Below, piece after piece: positions 17,012 to 25,549 of a stretch of DNA of 64,000 bases. Below the pieces are notes generated by a model, which was given only the letters and a program-made list of their open reading frames with translations, was not told the origin of the DNA and did not search any database. A program made the translations under genes and the position numbers. Source of the stretch: Geminicoccaceae bacterium SCSIO 64248 (lineage in GTDB: Bacteria; Pseudomonadota; Alphaproteobacteria; Geminicoccales; Geminicoccaceae); NCBI GenBank assembly GCA_029814805.1, contig CP122394.1, positions 278,287 to 342,286 on the forward strand, given 5' to 3'. The stretch's first letter is position 1. Each line of letters begins with the position of its first letter.

Positions 17012-17481
17012 GGCTCGACGGTTCCGCGAAGGATGTATTCCTTCATCTGGTTGGGCGTACGCGGCGTCTCGTTGGGATAGCTGCGCTCAAGCGCCTTCTC
17101 GATTTGATCGCCGCGTGAAAAGCTGTCACCGCGTTTGACGAGATCGCTGGTATAGAAATTCATCGCCGTGATCTCGGCCGCGCCGCAGGTAGATGTTGTC
17201 GAACCTTTGGCGAGTTGCGCCAGAAAGGGATCGTTGGCGACGTGGGGTGCGGTCTGACGGATTGGCGCCGGTTTGACCTGACTGAGGCCGGCCTCGGCCA
17301 TCGCTGCATTTTGTGCCTGGCGCATTGTTGCTGCCTTATCGGTCTGACCTTCTTCGGCGTAGAAGTCGGCGCAGGCGGCGAACAACGCTGCATCGCGAGC
17401 CTGATCAACGGCTAGAGCAGGGGCAGACGCAACGCTCAGAAGACCGGCCGTCGCGGTGAGGGTCAGGATTCGCCGAGCCAT
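17008..17481 (-). CDS. Periplasmic protein of the trb operon
   Basis: 157 residues with a Sec signal peptide (ILTLTATAGLLSVASAPALA) and a polar mature part with two cysteines (AACADFY, STCGAAE) that could pair. The C-terminal ERSYPNETPRTPNQM matches ERSFPEDPPRTPAEQ in the TrbJ-like protein two genes downstream. It starts 19 nt inside the end of trbE. Possibly a VirB5-type accessory; the name is uncertain. Confidence 0.7.
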   Translation of the reverse strand: MARRILTLTATAGLLSVASAPALAVDQARDAALFAACADFYAEEGQTDKAATMRQAQNAAMAEAGLSQVKPAPIRQTAPHVANDPFLAQLAKGSTTSTCGAAEITAMNFYTSDLVKRGDSFSRGDQIEKALERSYPNETPRTPNQMKEYILRGTVEP

Positions 17482-19853
17482 TTCGCAAGAAACTCCTTTC
17501 CGGGTGTGACTCCGTCCGCCAGGAGGGCGCGTGCGCGCGTGATGTCGGCATCGCGGCTGGCACCGCAGATGCGCAAGGCATCGCCGTCGAGGGTGATGTC
17601 GGCGACGCGGGTGAAGTGCGGGGTCTGGAGCAGGTACTCGCCTTTGGGGCGCAGGCTGGCGACCGTGCCAATCTGTTCTTCGGTCAGGCCGATGTCGCCA
17701 TAGACGCGTGCGTTGCCCTGGTGCAGGGCACGCGAGTCGGCCGTGAACACGACGTTGCTCATCTGCTGCATGATCACGGCGGTGTGCTCGCGTTCGAGAT
17801 CGCGCGGTGACTGGGTGAACAGGCAGAGCTGACCGTTCAGCTTGCGCAGGGTGCGGGCGAGGTCTTCGATCCGGTTGCGGAACAAAGGATGGGCGAGCGG
17901 CTCCCAGGCTTCGTCGATCATGATCAGCTTGGGATGACCGCCGGTCAGGCGTTCGCGCTCGATCGCCCTAAAACACGCGGCGAGGACGAGCGGCGCTTCT
18001 TCGAGATGCATGACGTAATCGGTCTCGATGCAGAGCACGCGCGAGGTGCCATAGCCCTCGACCACACCGTCGAACAACTCGCCGAGCGGGCCGGAGCGTG
18101 TGTAGTGCATGAGAGCGGCGCGGACTTCGTCGTCACCGACCGAGCCGTGCAGGGCCGAGATGGTGCGCTCGTTGGCGGTGAGGCTCTTGAGCGCCTGCAG
18201 GCCGTCGCGCAAGGCGGCGTCGATCCGGGCCGAAGGCTGGACCTGACGCAGGGACAGGGCGGAGAGCAGCCAGCTGCTGGCCCAGGCCATGCCGGCGGCG
18301 TCGTCGATCAGGCGCAAGGGCTGGACGCCGATGCCGCCACCGCCCAGCTCGATCCAGCGGGAATCGTCGGAGCAGAGCGTGGCGACCATGGCCGAGCGGC
18401 GCTTGTCGAAGATGGTGACGGTCGAGCCTTCATAGCGCTGGTGCTGCATGGCCATGAAGGCGAGCAGGGCGCTCTTGCCCGAGCCGGTGCGGCCGATGCA
18501 GGCGGTGTGGCCGACATCGGTGCCGGGGGCGTGCATCGCCCAGAACAGGGGTGTCGAGCGGCGCGAGCGCGCGACCATGAGGGCAGGGCCGCCGAGATGA
18601 CGATCCTGGCGATAACCGTCCGAGACGCCGGTGATCGGTGAGCAGCGCGACACGGTGCCGAGGCGGATCTTGGCCTTGCGCCGGTTGACCAGATCGCGCG
18701 AGGCGTTGCCGGGAATGTCGGCCAGCGTGCCGAGCACGGCATTGAGCGTGGCGACACGCGCCCGCATGCCGGCGGCGTTGAGCAGGCCGGCGATGACCTG
18801 GGCGTTGTCCTCGGCCTGGCCAGGGTCTCGATGCCATGTGCGCACGGTCATCGTCGTGGTGGCGATGCCGTCGCGTTCCTCCTGCAGCTTGCCTTCGAGA
18901 TCGTCGAGCTCGTCCATGACGGCGGTGACGCTCTGGCGTTCGGTGCTGTGCGACTTGGTCTTGGTGGCGATCACGGCCATCCAGCCGCCGAAGCCGTACT
19001 GCTTCGGCCGCCACATGTTGCGCATGGTCTCCAGTGATTTGTGCTGATCCTCGGGGTCGAGGAAGTGCAAGGTCGTGGTCCAGCGCAGCTCGAAGGGCAG
19101 CTCGTGCAGGGTCTCCAATGTGAGCGGCGTGACCGCGCCGAACACGTGGACCTCGACGCTTTTGACGGTCAGGCCGTCGATGACCAGCTCGGTGCCGGTC
19201 TGCCAGTCGGCGGCGCCGAGCTGGGTGTTGACATAGGCGTCGGGCAGCAAGGTCGGACCATGACGGTAGGTGATGGTCTCGGCGAGATAGGTGCCGAGCG
19301 CATTGCCGCGCAGGATTTCGACATCGGGGCAGAGATGGCCGAGACCACGCAAGAGGCCGTCGCAGGCGTCGAGGAAGGCGCGCTTGATGGTGGTGAAGTC
19401 GGCGACGTCGCGGTCGTGCAGGAATTGCAGGATGGCGTCACGCGCCTTGGGCGCCCAGTGGATCGCGAGATAGACCCGGTTGGAATAGACCGCGTGCGGG
19501 CTGTCCTCGAACAGGCGGCGGCGGGACTCGTCGACCCGACGGGCGGCCTCGTTGCCGCCGAAGTCGGAAGGCGGCAGGTAGCCGCGATCCTCGCGCCGCC
19601 ACATGTCGATCCAGATGGTCCAGCCGGTGCCCTGGTTGGCGAGCAGGTCAGTGAGCTGATCATGAAAGACGACCAGCTCGGCCTGACTGGCGGTCTCGAG
19701 ATCGGGCGTCTCGATCGCGGCGACCATGAGCATGCCGCCGGTGCGCGTCAGGATGATCTGCTGGTCGACGGTCAGGATGTGGTCGAGCCAGTCGGAAAGA
19801 TATTCCTGGCGCGGCTGGAGGCGTTCGCGAAGGCCGCTCAGCATGGCGAGCAC
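17463..19853 (-). CDS. trbE: TrbE/VirB4 conjugation ATPase
   Basis: 796 residues, normal for TrbE. Large inner-membrane-associated ATPase needed for pilus assembly and substrate transfer. Walker A GRTGSGKS lies near residue 451 and Walker B PKLIMIDEAWEPL near 650; QLCLFTQSPRDLE after it is the usual motif following Walker B. The N-terminal half carries the VirB4 core. It follows the 98-residue gene by 13 nt and overlaps the next gene by 19 nt. Confidence 0.95.
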   Translation of the reverse strand: MLAMLSGLRERLQPRQEYLSDWLDHILTVDQQIILTRTGGMLMVAAIETPDLETASQAELVVFHDQLTDLLANQGTGWTIWIDMWRREDRGYLPPSDFGGNEAARRVDESRRRLFEDSPHAVYSNRVYLAIHWAPKARDAILQFLHDRDVADFTTIKRAFLDACDGLLRGLGHLCPDVEILRGNALGTYLAETITYRHGPTLLPDAYVNTQLGAADWQTGTELVIDGLTVKSVEVHVFGAVTPLTLETLHELPFELRWTTTLHFLDPEDQHKSLETMRNMWRPKQYGFGGWMAVIATKTKSHSTERQSVTAVMDELDDLEGKLQEERDGIATTTMTVRTWHRDPGQAEDNAQVIAGLLNAAGMRARVATLNAVLGTLADIPGNASRDLVNRRKAKIRLGTVSRCSPITGVSDGYRQDRHLGGPALMVARSRRSTPLFWAMHAPGTDVGHTACIGRTGSGKSALLAFMAMQHQRYEGSTVTIFDKRRSAMVATLCSDDSRWIELGGGGIGVQPLRLIDDAAGMAWASSWLLSALSLRQVQPSARIDAALRDGLQALKSLTANERTISALHGSVGDDEVRAALMHYTRSGPLGELFDGVVEGYGTSRVLCIETDYVMHLEEAPLVLAACFRAIERERLTGGHPKLIMIDEAWEPLAHPLFRNRIEDLARTLRKLNGQLCLFTQSPRDLEREHTAVIMQQMSNVVFTADSRALHQGNARVYGDIGLTEEQIGTVASLRPKGEYLLQTPHFTRVADITLDGDALRICGASRDADITRARALLADGVTPGKEFLAKWLGES

Positions 19854-19866
19854 TCACGGGCTGGGG

Positions 19867-20163
19867 TCAGGAGAACCGGCGGGTCTCGGAGAGAAGAAGC
19901 CGGAGCATGTCGGGAGCGATGGGAAACTGGCGCTGGATGATGCGGGGCCACCAGGGCGCGCAGGCCGGATGCGGCTGGTGCTCGTGCTGGTCGATGAACA
20001 GCGCGGCAGCGGCCGGGGCGATCCAGTCATGGCCGTCATTGGCGGGGCAGGGGGGATAGACCGAGAGGGCGGTCGACACAGCCATGCCCGGGCACCGGGC
20101 ATGGCTGTGCGGACGGTCATTGGCCGCGGGCGGCAGGTGGGCGTGCAGGGTGGGCGGCGTCAT
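19867..20163 (-). CDS. Small His/Pro-rich protein between trbD and trbE
   Basis: 98 residues; the ATG at 20163 overlaps the trbD stop (ATGA). It contains many His and Pro residues (PPTLHAHLPPAANDRPHSHA; FIDQHEHQPHPACAPWWPRI) and ends with LLLSETRRFS. No signal or membrane segment is seen. The coupling on both sides supports a real gene; a cytoplasmic helper of TrbE or a metal-binding protein are possible. Unknown family. Confidence 0.6.
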   Translation of the reverse strand: MTPPTLHAHLPPAANDRPHSHARCPGMAVSTALSVYPPCPANDGHDWIAPAAAALFIDQHEHQPHPACAPWWPRIIQRQFPIAPDMLRLLLSETRRFS

Positions 20164-20426
20164 GATGCGCGCAGTGTCCCGGGCACACGGATCATGCCGA
20201 GGAACAACTCCCAGGCCCACGGGTCGTAGCGGGTGATCGCGGCGCCGATCGTCCAAAGCGAGATGAACAAAATCAGAGCGGCGATCAGAAAGCCGGCAAT
20301 CACACCAAGAAACGCCGACAGAATCAGAAGTGTCCCGGCGGCTCCGAACGGCAGGCCGAGAATGAGCGGACGACGAGCGAGTGCCCGCCATTCCTGGATG
20401 ACCCAGCCGTTCGGAGCTTCCGACAT
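20160..20426 (-). CDS. trbD: TrbD/VirB3-like inner-membrane protein
   Basis: 88 residues with two close membrane segments (LILGLPFGAAGTLLILSAF; AGFLIAALILFISLWTIGAA), then DPWAWELFLG, typical of VirB3/TrbD, which sits between the pilin and VirB4 genes as here. It works with VirB4 in pilus assembly. Confidence 0.85.
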   Translation of the reverse strand: MSEAPNGWVIQEWRALARRPLILGLPFGAAGTLLILSAFLGVIAGFLIAALILFISLWTIGAAITRYDPWAWELFLGMIRVPGTLRAS

Positions 20427-20429
20427 GTT

Positions 20430-20831
20430 TTAGACTTTCGGCGTGGTGGAGAGAGTCGCGGTCCCGGTGGCCGGATCGAAGGTGATGTCACCGGCATCGG
20501 CCTGGGGGCCGGTGTAGTAGGTGGACGAGCCGCCACCGAGATCGGCGCCCCACAGGGCCGAAGCGCCATCCTCCGAAAGCGCCATGATGGTGCCGCCGAC
20601 CAGGAGCGAGCCGCCGACGGTGAGCGCCAGGAAGAAGTTGGTCGCCATCAAAAAGCCGGCGATCGCAAGACCGGCAATCGACATGACGATGCCGAGCGTG
20701 GCGAGCGCTTCGGCGAAGATCGAGCCGGCATCGCTGATGCCGAGTTCGTCACCGGCCAGGGCCGGCGCAGCGGTGAACAGGACGGCGGTGAGCGCAAGCG
20801 CGGACCCGCCGAAGGAGCCAAGTCTGGCCAT
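20430..20831 (-). CDS. trbC: TrbC/VirB2-like pilin precursor
   Basis: 133 residues from the ATG at 20831, preceded by GAGGAG; a start at 20891 would add twenty unlikely residues. Signal peptide ALALTAVLFTAAPALAG, then two membrane segments (LATLGIVMSIAGLAIAGFLM; FLALTVGGSLLVGGTIMAL) as in VirB2 pilins. An extra polar tail of about 45 residues (WGADLGGGSSTYYTGPQADA onward) may be cut off during maturation; a TraF-type peptidase is encoded at 24562-25041. First gene of the minus-strand mating operon. Confidence 0.83.
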   Translation of the reverse strand: MARLGSFGGSALALTAVLFTAAPALAGDELGISDAGSIFAEALATLGIVMSIAGLAIAGFLMATNFFLALTVGGSLLVGGTIMALSEDGASALWGADLGGGSSTYYTGPQADAGDITFDPATGTATLSTTPKV

Positions 20832-21017
20832 TGGGGTCTCCTCTGGGTTGCAGGCGGATTCAGCTTTGATGCTTTTGCGGCGCCATGTCAAAGGGGTATT
20901 TCAAATTGACAAGTCGATATCCAGAGATAATATGCTTGTCAAATGCCAATATCAGTGAATTTGACCGTTTTTGTTGTCGCAAATCCGGTCAGAATCCGTA
21001 ACAGATCTGTGTCACAA

Positions 21018-21084
21018 ACTGAGTCGTATTCTGATTCAGATTCCGACTCAGAATCTGACTCAGTTTTGAGACGGATTCTGAATC
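21018..21084. promoter_or_regulatory. Repeat-rich operator region between divergent trb operons
   Basis: ACTGAGTC (21018-21025) faces GACTCAGT (21057-21064), with another GACTCAGA at 21045. TCTGATTCAGA (21030-21040) is an odd palindrome and GATTCTGAATC recurs at 21074-21084. These related half-sites lie between trbC (minus, start 20831) and trbF (plus, start 21151), so one regulator could control both. The region is AT-rich compared with its surroundings. Confidence 0.6.
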
Positions 21085-21150
21085 AAAAATGGCACGGGAA
21101 AGTGCCTCGGTTTTCCTGACCGCAATTATGCATTGTTGGTGGAGCCCGCG

Positions 21151-21807
21151 ATGGCGAAGACGGACGGCGACACGACTCTCAATATGCAAGACCAACTGTG
21201 GCGCGATATGGGGTTTGGGCGAACCAAGCTGCGCCTGGTCTACGGCACGCTGTTCGTGCTCGTGCTGTCCAATCTCGGCCTGGGTGTGCAGGTCTACCTT
21301 GCGCGTCAGGCGCCGCAGGCGCAGTCCTTCATCGTCGTCACCGATGGGTCCGGCCGGGTGGCACAGATCCAGCGCGCCAATCAGGTCTGGCAGCCGGAAG
21401 ACGGGGTCTGGATCAATCAGTCGATCGACTGGTTGCGCAATGTCCGGGCACGGCCCTCCGATCCCGACACCTTCCGATGGCAGGCCGAGCGCATTCGCGC
21501 GACCACGGCGCGCGATCTCTGGGCGCCGCTCAACGAGTGGATGGTCGAGACCGCCGAGGATCTGCGTGAGCGCTCGGTCGACTTCGAGCTGTCCGAGGCG
21601 ACCCTGGTCCAGGCGGACGAGAATGGTGCCGCCGTCTTCCTGCGCTGGCGCGAGCGCAAGCGCATGGCCGGATCGACCGGGACATGGACCACGTTTGCCG
21701 CGACCGTGACGCTTTCCAAGATCGCGCCAAGCACCACCAATGAGATCGCCGACAATCCGCTCGGCATCTACGTCACCGACTACTCCTTCACCAGCGAGGC
21801 CAATTGA
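21151..21807 (+). CDS. trbF: TrbF/VirB8 inner-membrane assembly protein
   Basis: 218 residues from the ATG at 21151 with GGTGGAG upstream; a TTG at 21133 is less likely. One N-terminal membrane segment (YGTLFVLVLSNLGLGVQVYL) precedes a periplasmic NTF2-like domain containing VWINQSIDWLRNVRA. VirB8 nucleates the channel between VirB6, VirB9 and VirB10. First gene of the plus-strand trbF-trbG-trbI operon; its stop and the next ATG overlap by one base (TGATG). Confidence 0.88.
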   Translation: MAKTDGDTTLNMQDQLWRDMGFGRTKLRLVYGTLFVLVLSNLGLGVQVYLARQAPQAQSFIVVTDGSGRVAQIQRANQVWQPEDGVWINQSIDWLRNVRARPSDPDTFRWQAERIRATTARDLWAPLNEWMVETAEDLRERSVDFELSEATLVQADENGAAVFLRWRERKRMAGSTGTWTTFAATVTLSKIAPSTTNEIADNPLGIYVTDYSFTSEAN

Positions 21808-22841
21808 TGCGCACCATCGTCCCGATGGCGACGGCGATGCTGCTTCTCGCCGCCTGCAATACGAATAGCGGTGTCGACACGTCGCCCGACTACGTCGCGG
21901 CACGCCCGGCCGAACGGGTGCCGGACTTGCAGCCGGCCGTGCAGCGCGAAGCGCGGGCACCGCGTCTGCGCGGTGCGCGTGCTGTCGACAAGGCGCTACG
22001 CGCCGTGACCATCCAGCCGACCGATCTCGAGATCCAAGGCAATAGCTGGATCATCGACGATGTCGATCCGCGCGCGGTCTACCTGGTGCCGACCGCGCCC
22101 TTGTCGCCGACCACGATCCTGCTGCCGCCGGGTGAGGCGCTGACCTCGGCCGTCTCAGGCAGCACGGAGGACTTCACGGTCGGCACGGCGCAAAGCGGCG
22201 ACCGGGCGGCGATCACGGTCATGCCGAACTGCGCCAATCCCAAGACCGAGCGCTTCGCGGAGGACAGCGACACGCCCTTGGTGCGTTGCATGACCGTGAC
22301 CGCGAAGTCGACATTCATCACCTCAGGCGGCGTCTACCACTTCCTGTTCCCGGTCTATGACTGGACGGCCGTCGCCCTGGTCGAAGTCAACAAGGCGCCG
22401 CCGCCGCAGACCAATCCCTACGCCCCCCTCCGCCCGCCATTCCCGACCGCGGCGGCGACGCCGCTCTTCATCGAGCGCACCGGCGCGTGGCGCGCACCCT
22501 GGGCACCGATCCAGGCCTATGCCGACCCCGACAAGCTGGTGATCGAGTTTCGCAAGCCGGTCGGACAGCTGCCCGGCCTGTTTGTCGGCCTGCAGGGCGA
22601 AGCGATGGTCAACTATTATACGATCGACACGCCGACCGCGCTCTATCTCGTCACCAACCGACGCGTGACCGAAGCGCAGCTGCGGCTCGATGATCAGGTG
22701 ATCACCCTGACCGCCGGCCGTGGTCAGGTGGAGGATCTGAGCCCGGAACAGGCGCGCGCGCCGCAAAGCGTCAGCCCGACCAATAGCGGCGCGCGTGAGC
22801 GGCGCGAGCGTGAGGTGCAAAGCCGGGAGGCCGGGGCATGA
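21807..22841 (+). CDS. trbG: TrbG/VirB9 outer-membrane-complex protein
   Basis: 344 residues. The N-terminus PMATAMLLLAACNTN has a lipobox (LAAC), so this copy may be lipidated, combining VirB7-like anchoring with VirB9; no separate VirB7 gene is seen. The body has typical VirB9 features (AVYLVPTAPLSPTTILLPP; GVYHFLFPVYDW), and a C-terminal beta domain with FVGLQGEAMVNYYTIDTPT. It overlaps trbI by 4 nt. Confidence 0.87.
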   Translation: MRTIVPMATAMLLLAACNTNSGVDTSPDYVAARPAERVPDLQPAVQREARAPRLRGARAVDKALRAVTIQPTDLEIQGNSWIIDDVDPRAVYLVPTAPLSPTTILLPPGEALTSAVSGSTEDFTVGTAQSGDRAAITVMPNCANPKTERFAEDSDTPLVRCMTVTAKSTFITSGGVYHFLFPVYDWTAVALVEVNKAPPPQTNPYAPLRPPFPTAAATPLFIERTGAWRAPWAPIQAYADPDKLVIEFRKPVGQLPGLFVGLQGEAMVNYYTIDTPTALYLVTNRRVTEAQLRLDDQVITLTAGRGQVEDLSPEQARAPQSVSPTNSGARERREREVQSREAGA

Positions 22842-23848
22842 GCGGCACGTTTCGCACCCAGCCCGATCCGGCGCAGACCGCCCGCCGAGGCGGGCGGTTC
22901 TTCCGCTGGCTGTTGGGCACCCTGTTTTTCCTTGTCGGCTTGGCGGTCCTGACGGGCGTGCTCGTGAGCACGTGGTGGCGTCAGCCATCACCACCGCCCG
23001 AGCCGGAGGTGCGTCCTGTTACCGGCCGGATGCCGAACTACGACGCGATCGAGGAGCCGCCACCGCCGCAGATCGTCGAGCGGCGCGTCGAGGTTCCGGT
23101 CGAGACCGTGGTCGAGACTGAAGTGCCGGGGCCGCCCCAGCCGGTAGCACCGGTGCCGACCGGCCCGGAGCGCGATCCGATCCGCCTGGGCAATGTCGCC
23201 TTTCGGATCGACGTGCCGGCCGCCGAACGGCCCGGCTATCGTGACGGCCGCATCCCCATGCGTGGCCAGGGCTGCGCCTTGCGGCCCGGTGTCTCGACCA
23301 TGCCGGCCAAGCTCGTGACGGCGGTCAACTCCGAGATTCCAGGGCAGGTCATCGCCGAGGTCAGCGAGACGGTCTATTCGCCCGATCTCGGCTATGAGAA
23401 CAAGCCGCTGGTGCCGGCCGGCACGCGTGTGGTCGGCATGCTCGACAAGGGCGGTGGCCTGACGCTTGACCGCGAGCGGGTCGACATCGCCTGGACCGAG
23501 ATGACCAATCGCTATGGCTTCGGCGGCAATCGCGGCGTGACCCAAGTGGCCCTCGGCCGTGCGTTCGACGCGTCGGCCGATGGCTCGGCCGGCTCCGGCG
23601 GCGTGGTCGAGATGCGCTGGGGCCAGCTCTTTGCCTATGCCGCCCTGACCACGATCTTCAACGTCGCGCAGCGCGGCGCGGTCGACGGTTCCGGTGCCCT
23701 GGTCGACGCCCAGCGCGAGACCAGCCGCACAGTCGGCGATGTTGGCCAGGAGGTCGTGGAGCGTTCCTTGGATTGGGAGCCACGGATCTCGATTCGGGCC
23801 GGCACCCAGGTCCGGATTCTCATCCAGGAAACCGTCCAGGTCTGCTGA
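22838..23848 (+). CDS. trbI: TrbI/VirB10 envelope-spanning channel protein
   Basis: 336 residues. One membrane segment (WLLGTLFFLVGLAVLTGVL) is followed by a proline-rich periplasmic stretch and the C-terminal VirB10 barrel, including NKPLVPAGTRVVGMLDKGG and ending RAGTQVRILIQETVQV. It links inner- and outer-membrane complexes and senses ATPase state. Last gene of the plus operon. Clear identity. Confidence 0.92.
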   Translation: MSGTFRTQPDPAQTARRGGRFFRWLLGTLFFLVGLAVLTGVLVSTWWRQPSPPPEPEVRPVTGRMPNYDAIEEPPPPQIVERRVEVPVETVVETEVPGPPQPVAPVPTGPERDPIRLGNVAFRIDVPAAERPGYRDGRIPMRGQGCALRPGVSTMPAKLVTAVNSEIPGQVIAEVSETVYSPDLGYENKPLVPAGTRVVGMLDKGGGLTLDRERVDIAWTEMTNRYGFGGNRGVTQVALGRAFDASADGSAGSGGVVEMRWGQLFAYAALTTIFNVAQRGAVDGSGALVDAQRETSRTVGDVGQEVVERSLDWEPRISIRAGTQVRILIQETVQVC

Positions 23849-24053
23849 GCAACCTTTCAAAAAAACAAAACACGGGAATGACCGGAGGCATTGCCGTTGT
23901 AACCGGGAATGTGCAACGGAATTGTCATGAACGAAAAACCATGGTCCGATCGTTGTAAGGATCGAATGCCGAGCTGGGGCATCGTTTTTGGATTTTGACG
24001 AAGCACGGTGCGTGCGAGACACGATCTGTTGTTGTGATCGCGAAAGGTAAAGC

Positions 24054-24614
24054 GTGGCGCAGAAGCGAAAGCCGTCGAAGTACAAACGAATTAGCTTGTA
24101 TGTGCGTTTGTCGGAACAAGAACGCAGGTTTATCGACGACGTGCGCTTGCGCTATCCCGGCCTTGCCCGTTCCAAGGCGATGGAGGATGCGCTCGTCCGT
24201 TTCATGGCGAAGGTCGATGCTGGCGAAGCGATCACCTTGGAGACGCTGCGCACGCGCCGCAACGAGGAGATGGTGATCCGTGGCTATACCGTCGACAACG
24301 CGGTCACCAACCGGCTGACCGATATGTGCGAGCGGCGCATGTGGCACCAGAGCATGATCGTTCGTGTCGCGATCGCCCATCTCGCGCGGGATGTGAAAGA
24401 GCACGACGCTCAGCTCGAGGAGGACGCCAGGTCCTTGGGCGAGCCGACGCCGCCGCCGGAGCCGCCGCCCCCGGTGGTGGTGCCCGAGCCGGAACCCGAG
24501 CCGGAGGCGCCGGATGAGTCCGCGCCGCCGTTACCGGCGCCTGGACGTCAGCATGGCCGGCCTAGGGGCTGGCGACCACTAACCGATAAGCACCCGCGAT
24601 TGCGTCGGCGCTGA
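24054..24614 (+). CDS. Probable tandem ribbon-helix-helix DNA-binding protein
   Basis: 186 residues from a GTG at 24054. Two RHH-like units are visible: KRISLYVRLSEQERRFIDDV with ARSKAMEDALVRFM, and MVIRGYTVDNAVTNRLTDMC with MWHQSMIVRVAIAHLARD. A proline/glutamate-rich tail follows. This architecture would suit a relaxosome accessory or a repressor of transfer genes; the half-site array at 21018-21084 is a possible target. It converges with traF and overlaps its end by 53 nt on the other strand. Function inferred from fold only. Confidence 0.65.
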   Translation: MAQKRKPSKYKRISLYVRLSEQERRFIDDVRLRYPGLARSKAMEDALVRFMAKVDAGEAITLETLRTRRNEEMVIRGYTVDNAVTNRLTDMCERRMWHQSMIVRVAIAHLARDVKEHDAQLEEDARSLGEPTPPPEPPPPVVVPEPEPEPEAPDESAPPLPAPGRQHGRPRGWRPLTDKHPRLRRR

Positions 24615-25041
24615 CCGGGCCGATATAGCGGCTGTCATAGCTGTCGCCGGCGCCGTAACCCACATATTCGTCCGGGCCGAGTTGACGGCAGCCGCGCCAG
24701 ACAGGGATCTCCATCATGCGCGCGGTGATGCTGATCTCTGGCATCCAGCGGTCGTCAAGGCGATGGGCCTGACGGGCCTCGTCCCAGCAATAAGTCTGGC
24801 CGGGCAGGCCCTCGATCCGCTTCATCAGATAGCTGCGGCCCCAATTTGGGGCCTCGTCGAGCACGATGGTTTCGCCGCGCTCGATCGGCGTTCCGTGGGC
24901 GTAGACATAGAGACCGCGCGGCATCGAGGTGCCCATCTCCCAGAGCACGAGGCGGGGCATGCCCAGCGCGTGAGCACCATAGGCAAGGGTCAGCACGATC
25001 GCCATGGCGATCAGGATGCGGCCGAGCAGTCGTGTGATCAT
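24562..25041 (-). CDS. traF: TraF-type S26 signal peptidase
   Basis: 159 residues from the ATG at 25041. An N-terminal membrane segment (ILIAMAIVLTLAYGAHALGM) is followed by EMGTSMPRGLYVY with the nucleophile Ser39, and SYLMKRIEGLPGQ with the general-base Lys74, the S26 catalytic pair. In RP4-type systems TraF trims and cyclises the TrbC pilin. The nearby trbC has a long polar tail that fits such processing. It follows a 67-residue gene by 2 nt. Confidence 0.9.
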   Translation of the reverse strand: MITRLLGRILIAMAIVLTLAYGAHALGMPRLVLWEMGTSMPRGLYVYAHGTPIERGETIVLDEAPNWGRSYLMKRIEGLPGQTYCWDEARQAHRLDDRWMPEISITARMMEIPVWRGCRQLGPDEYVGYGAGDSYDSRYIGPVSADAIAGAYRLVVASP

Positions 25042-25043
25042 GA

Positions 25044-25247
25044 TCAGACCGTGAGCTGCCTGTCCTCGTGGAGCGCCTCGTGGATCGACCGGTTCAGAAT
25101 GCGCGAGAGCAGACGATTCAGGGTCATGCTGCCCTTGAACCGCGCGTTGTGCTCCTGAACCAGCTTTTGCACGTAGTCGAGATATTCGGCCTCGAGCTCG
25201 AGCCGTGCCGTGATCTGTTGCGGTGGCGATCGAAAATCGATGGGCAT
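25044..25247 (-). CDS. Small protein upstream of traF, RHH-like
   Basis: 67 residues from the ATG at 25247 (MPIDFRSPPQQITARLELEA). A short strand-like start and two helices (YLDYVQKLVQEHNARFKG; LNRLLSRILNRSIHEALHED) suggest a small ribbon-helix-helix protein. It is co-transcribed with traF. An upstream start at 25307 would add twenty weakly supported residues. The 240-bp gap to traG holds its promoter. Confidence 0.55.
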   Translation of the reverse strand: MPIDFRSPPQQITARLELEAEYLDYVQKLVQEHNARFKGSMTLNRLLSRILNRSIHEALHEDRQLTV

Positions 25248-25549
25248 GGCGGAACCGAGGGCTGACGATCGAGGTTGCACTGCGCGCCTGAACGTGTCTG
25301 AACACAATACCTATGTCAATGTCAATGTACCCCTACTGTTGTACATCGGTAGAACCACGCCGACACGACGCGGCTACGTCGCCGTCGGTGTCATCACGAA
25401 ATGAGTGTTCGCCTTCTGTGTTTCGAGAAGGTAGTGTTTACGCATCAAGAAAAGGCGGAAAGCTGAAAACTTCCGCTTCGGCTGCGGCTGGAGGTGATGA
25501 TTCGACCACGTGTTGTACGGACACATGCTCTGAAGGAAGGTGATCGACT

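Noticed and set aside
21001..21084. Repeats as a CRISPR array
   Set aside because: Units are 7-11 bases, partly inverted, without regular spacers; an operator array fits better. No CRISPR array was seen in the window.
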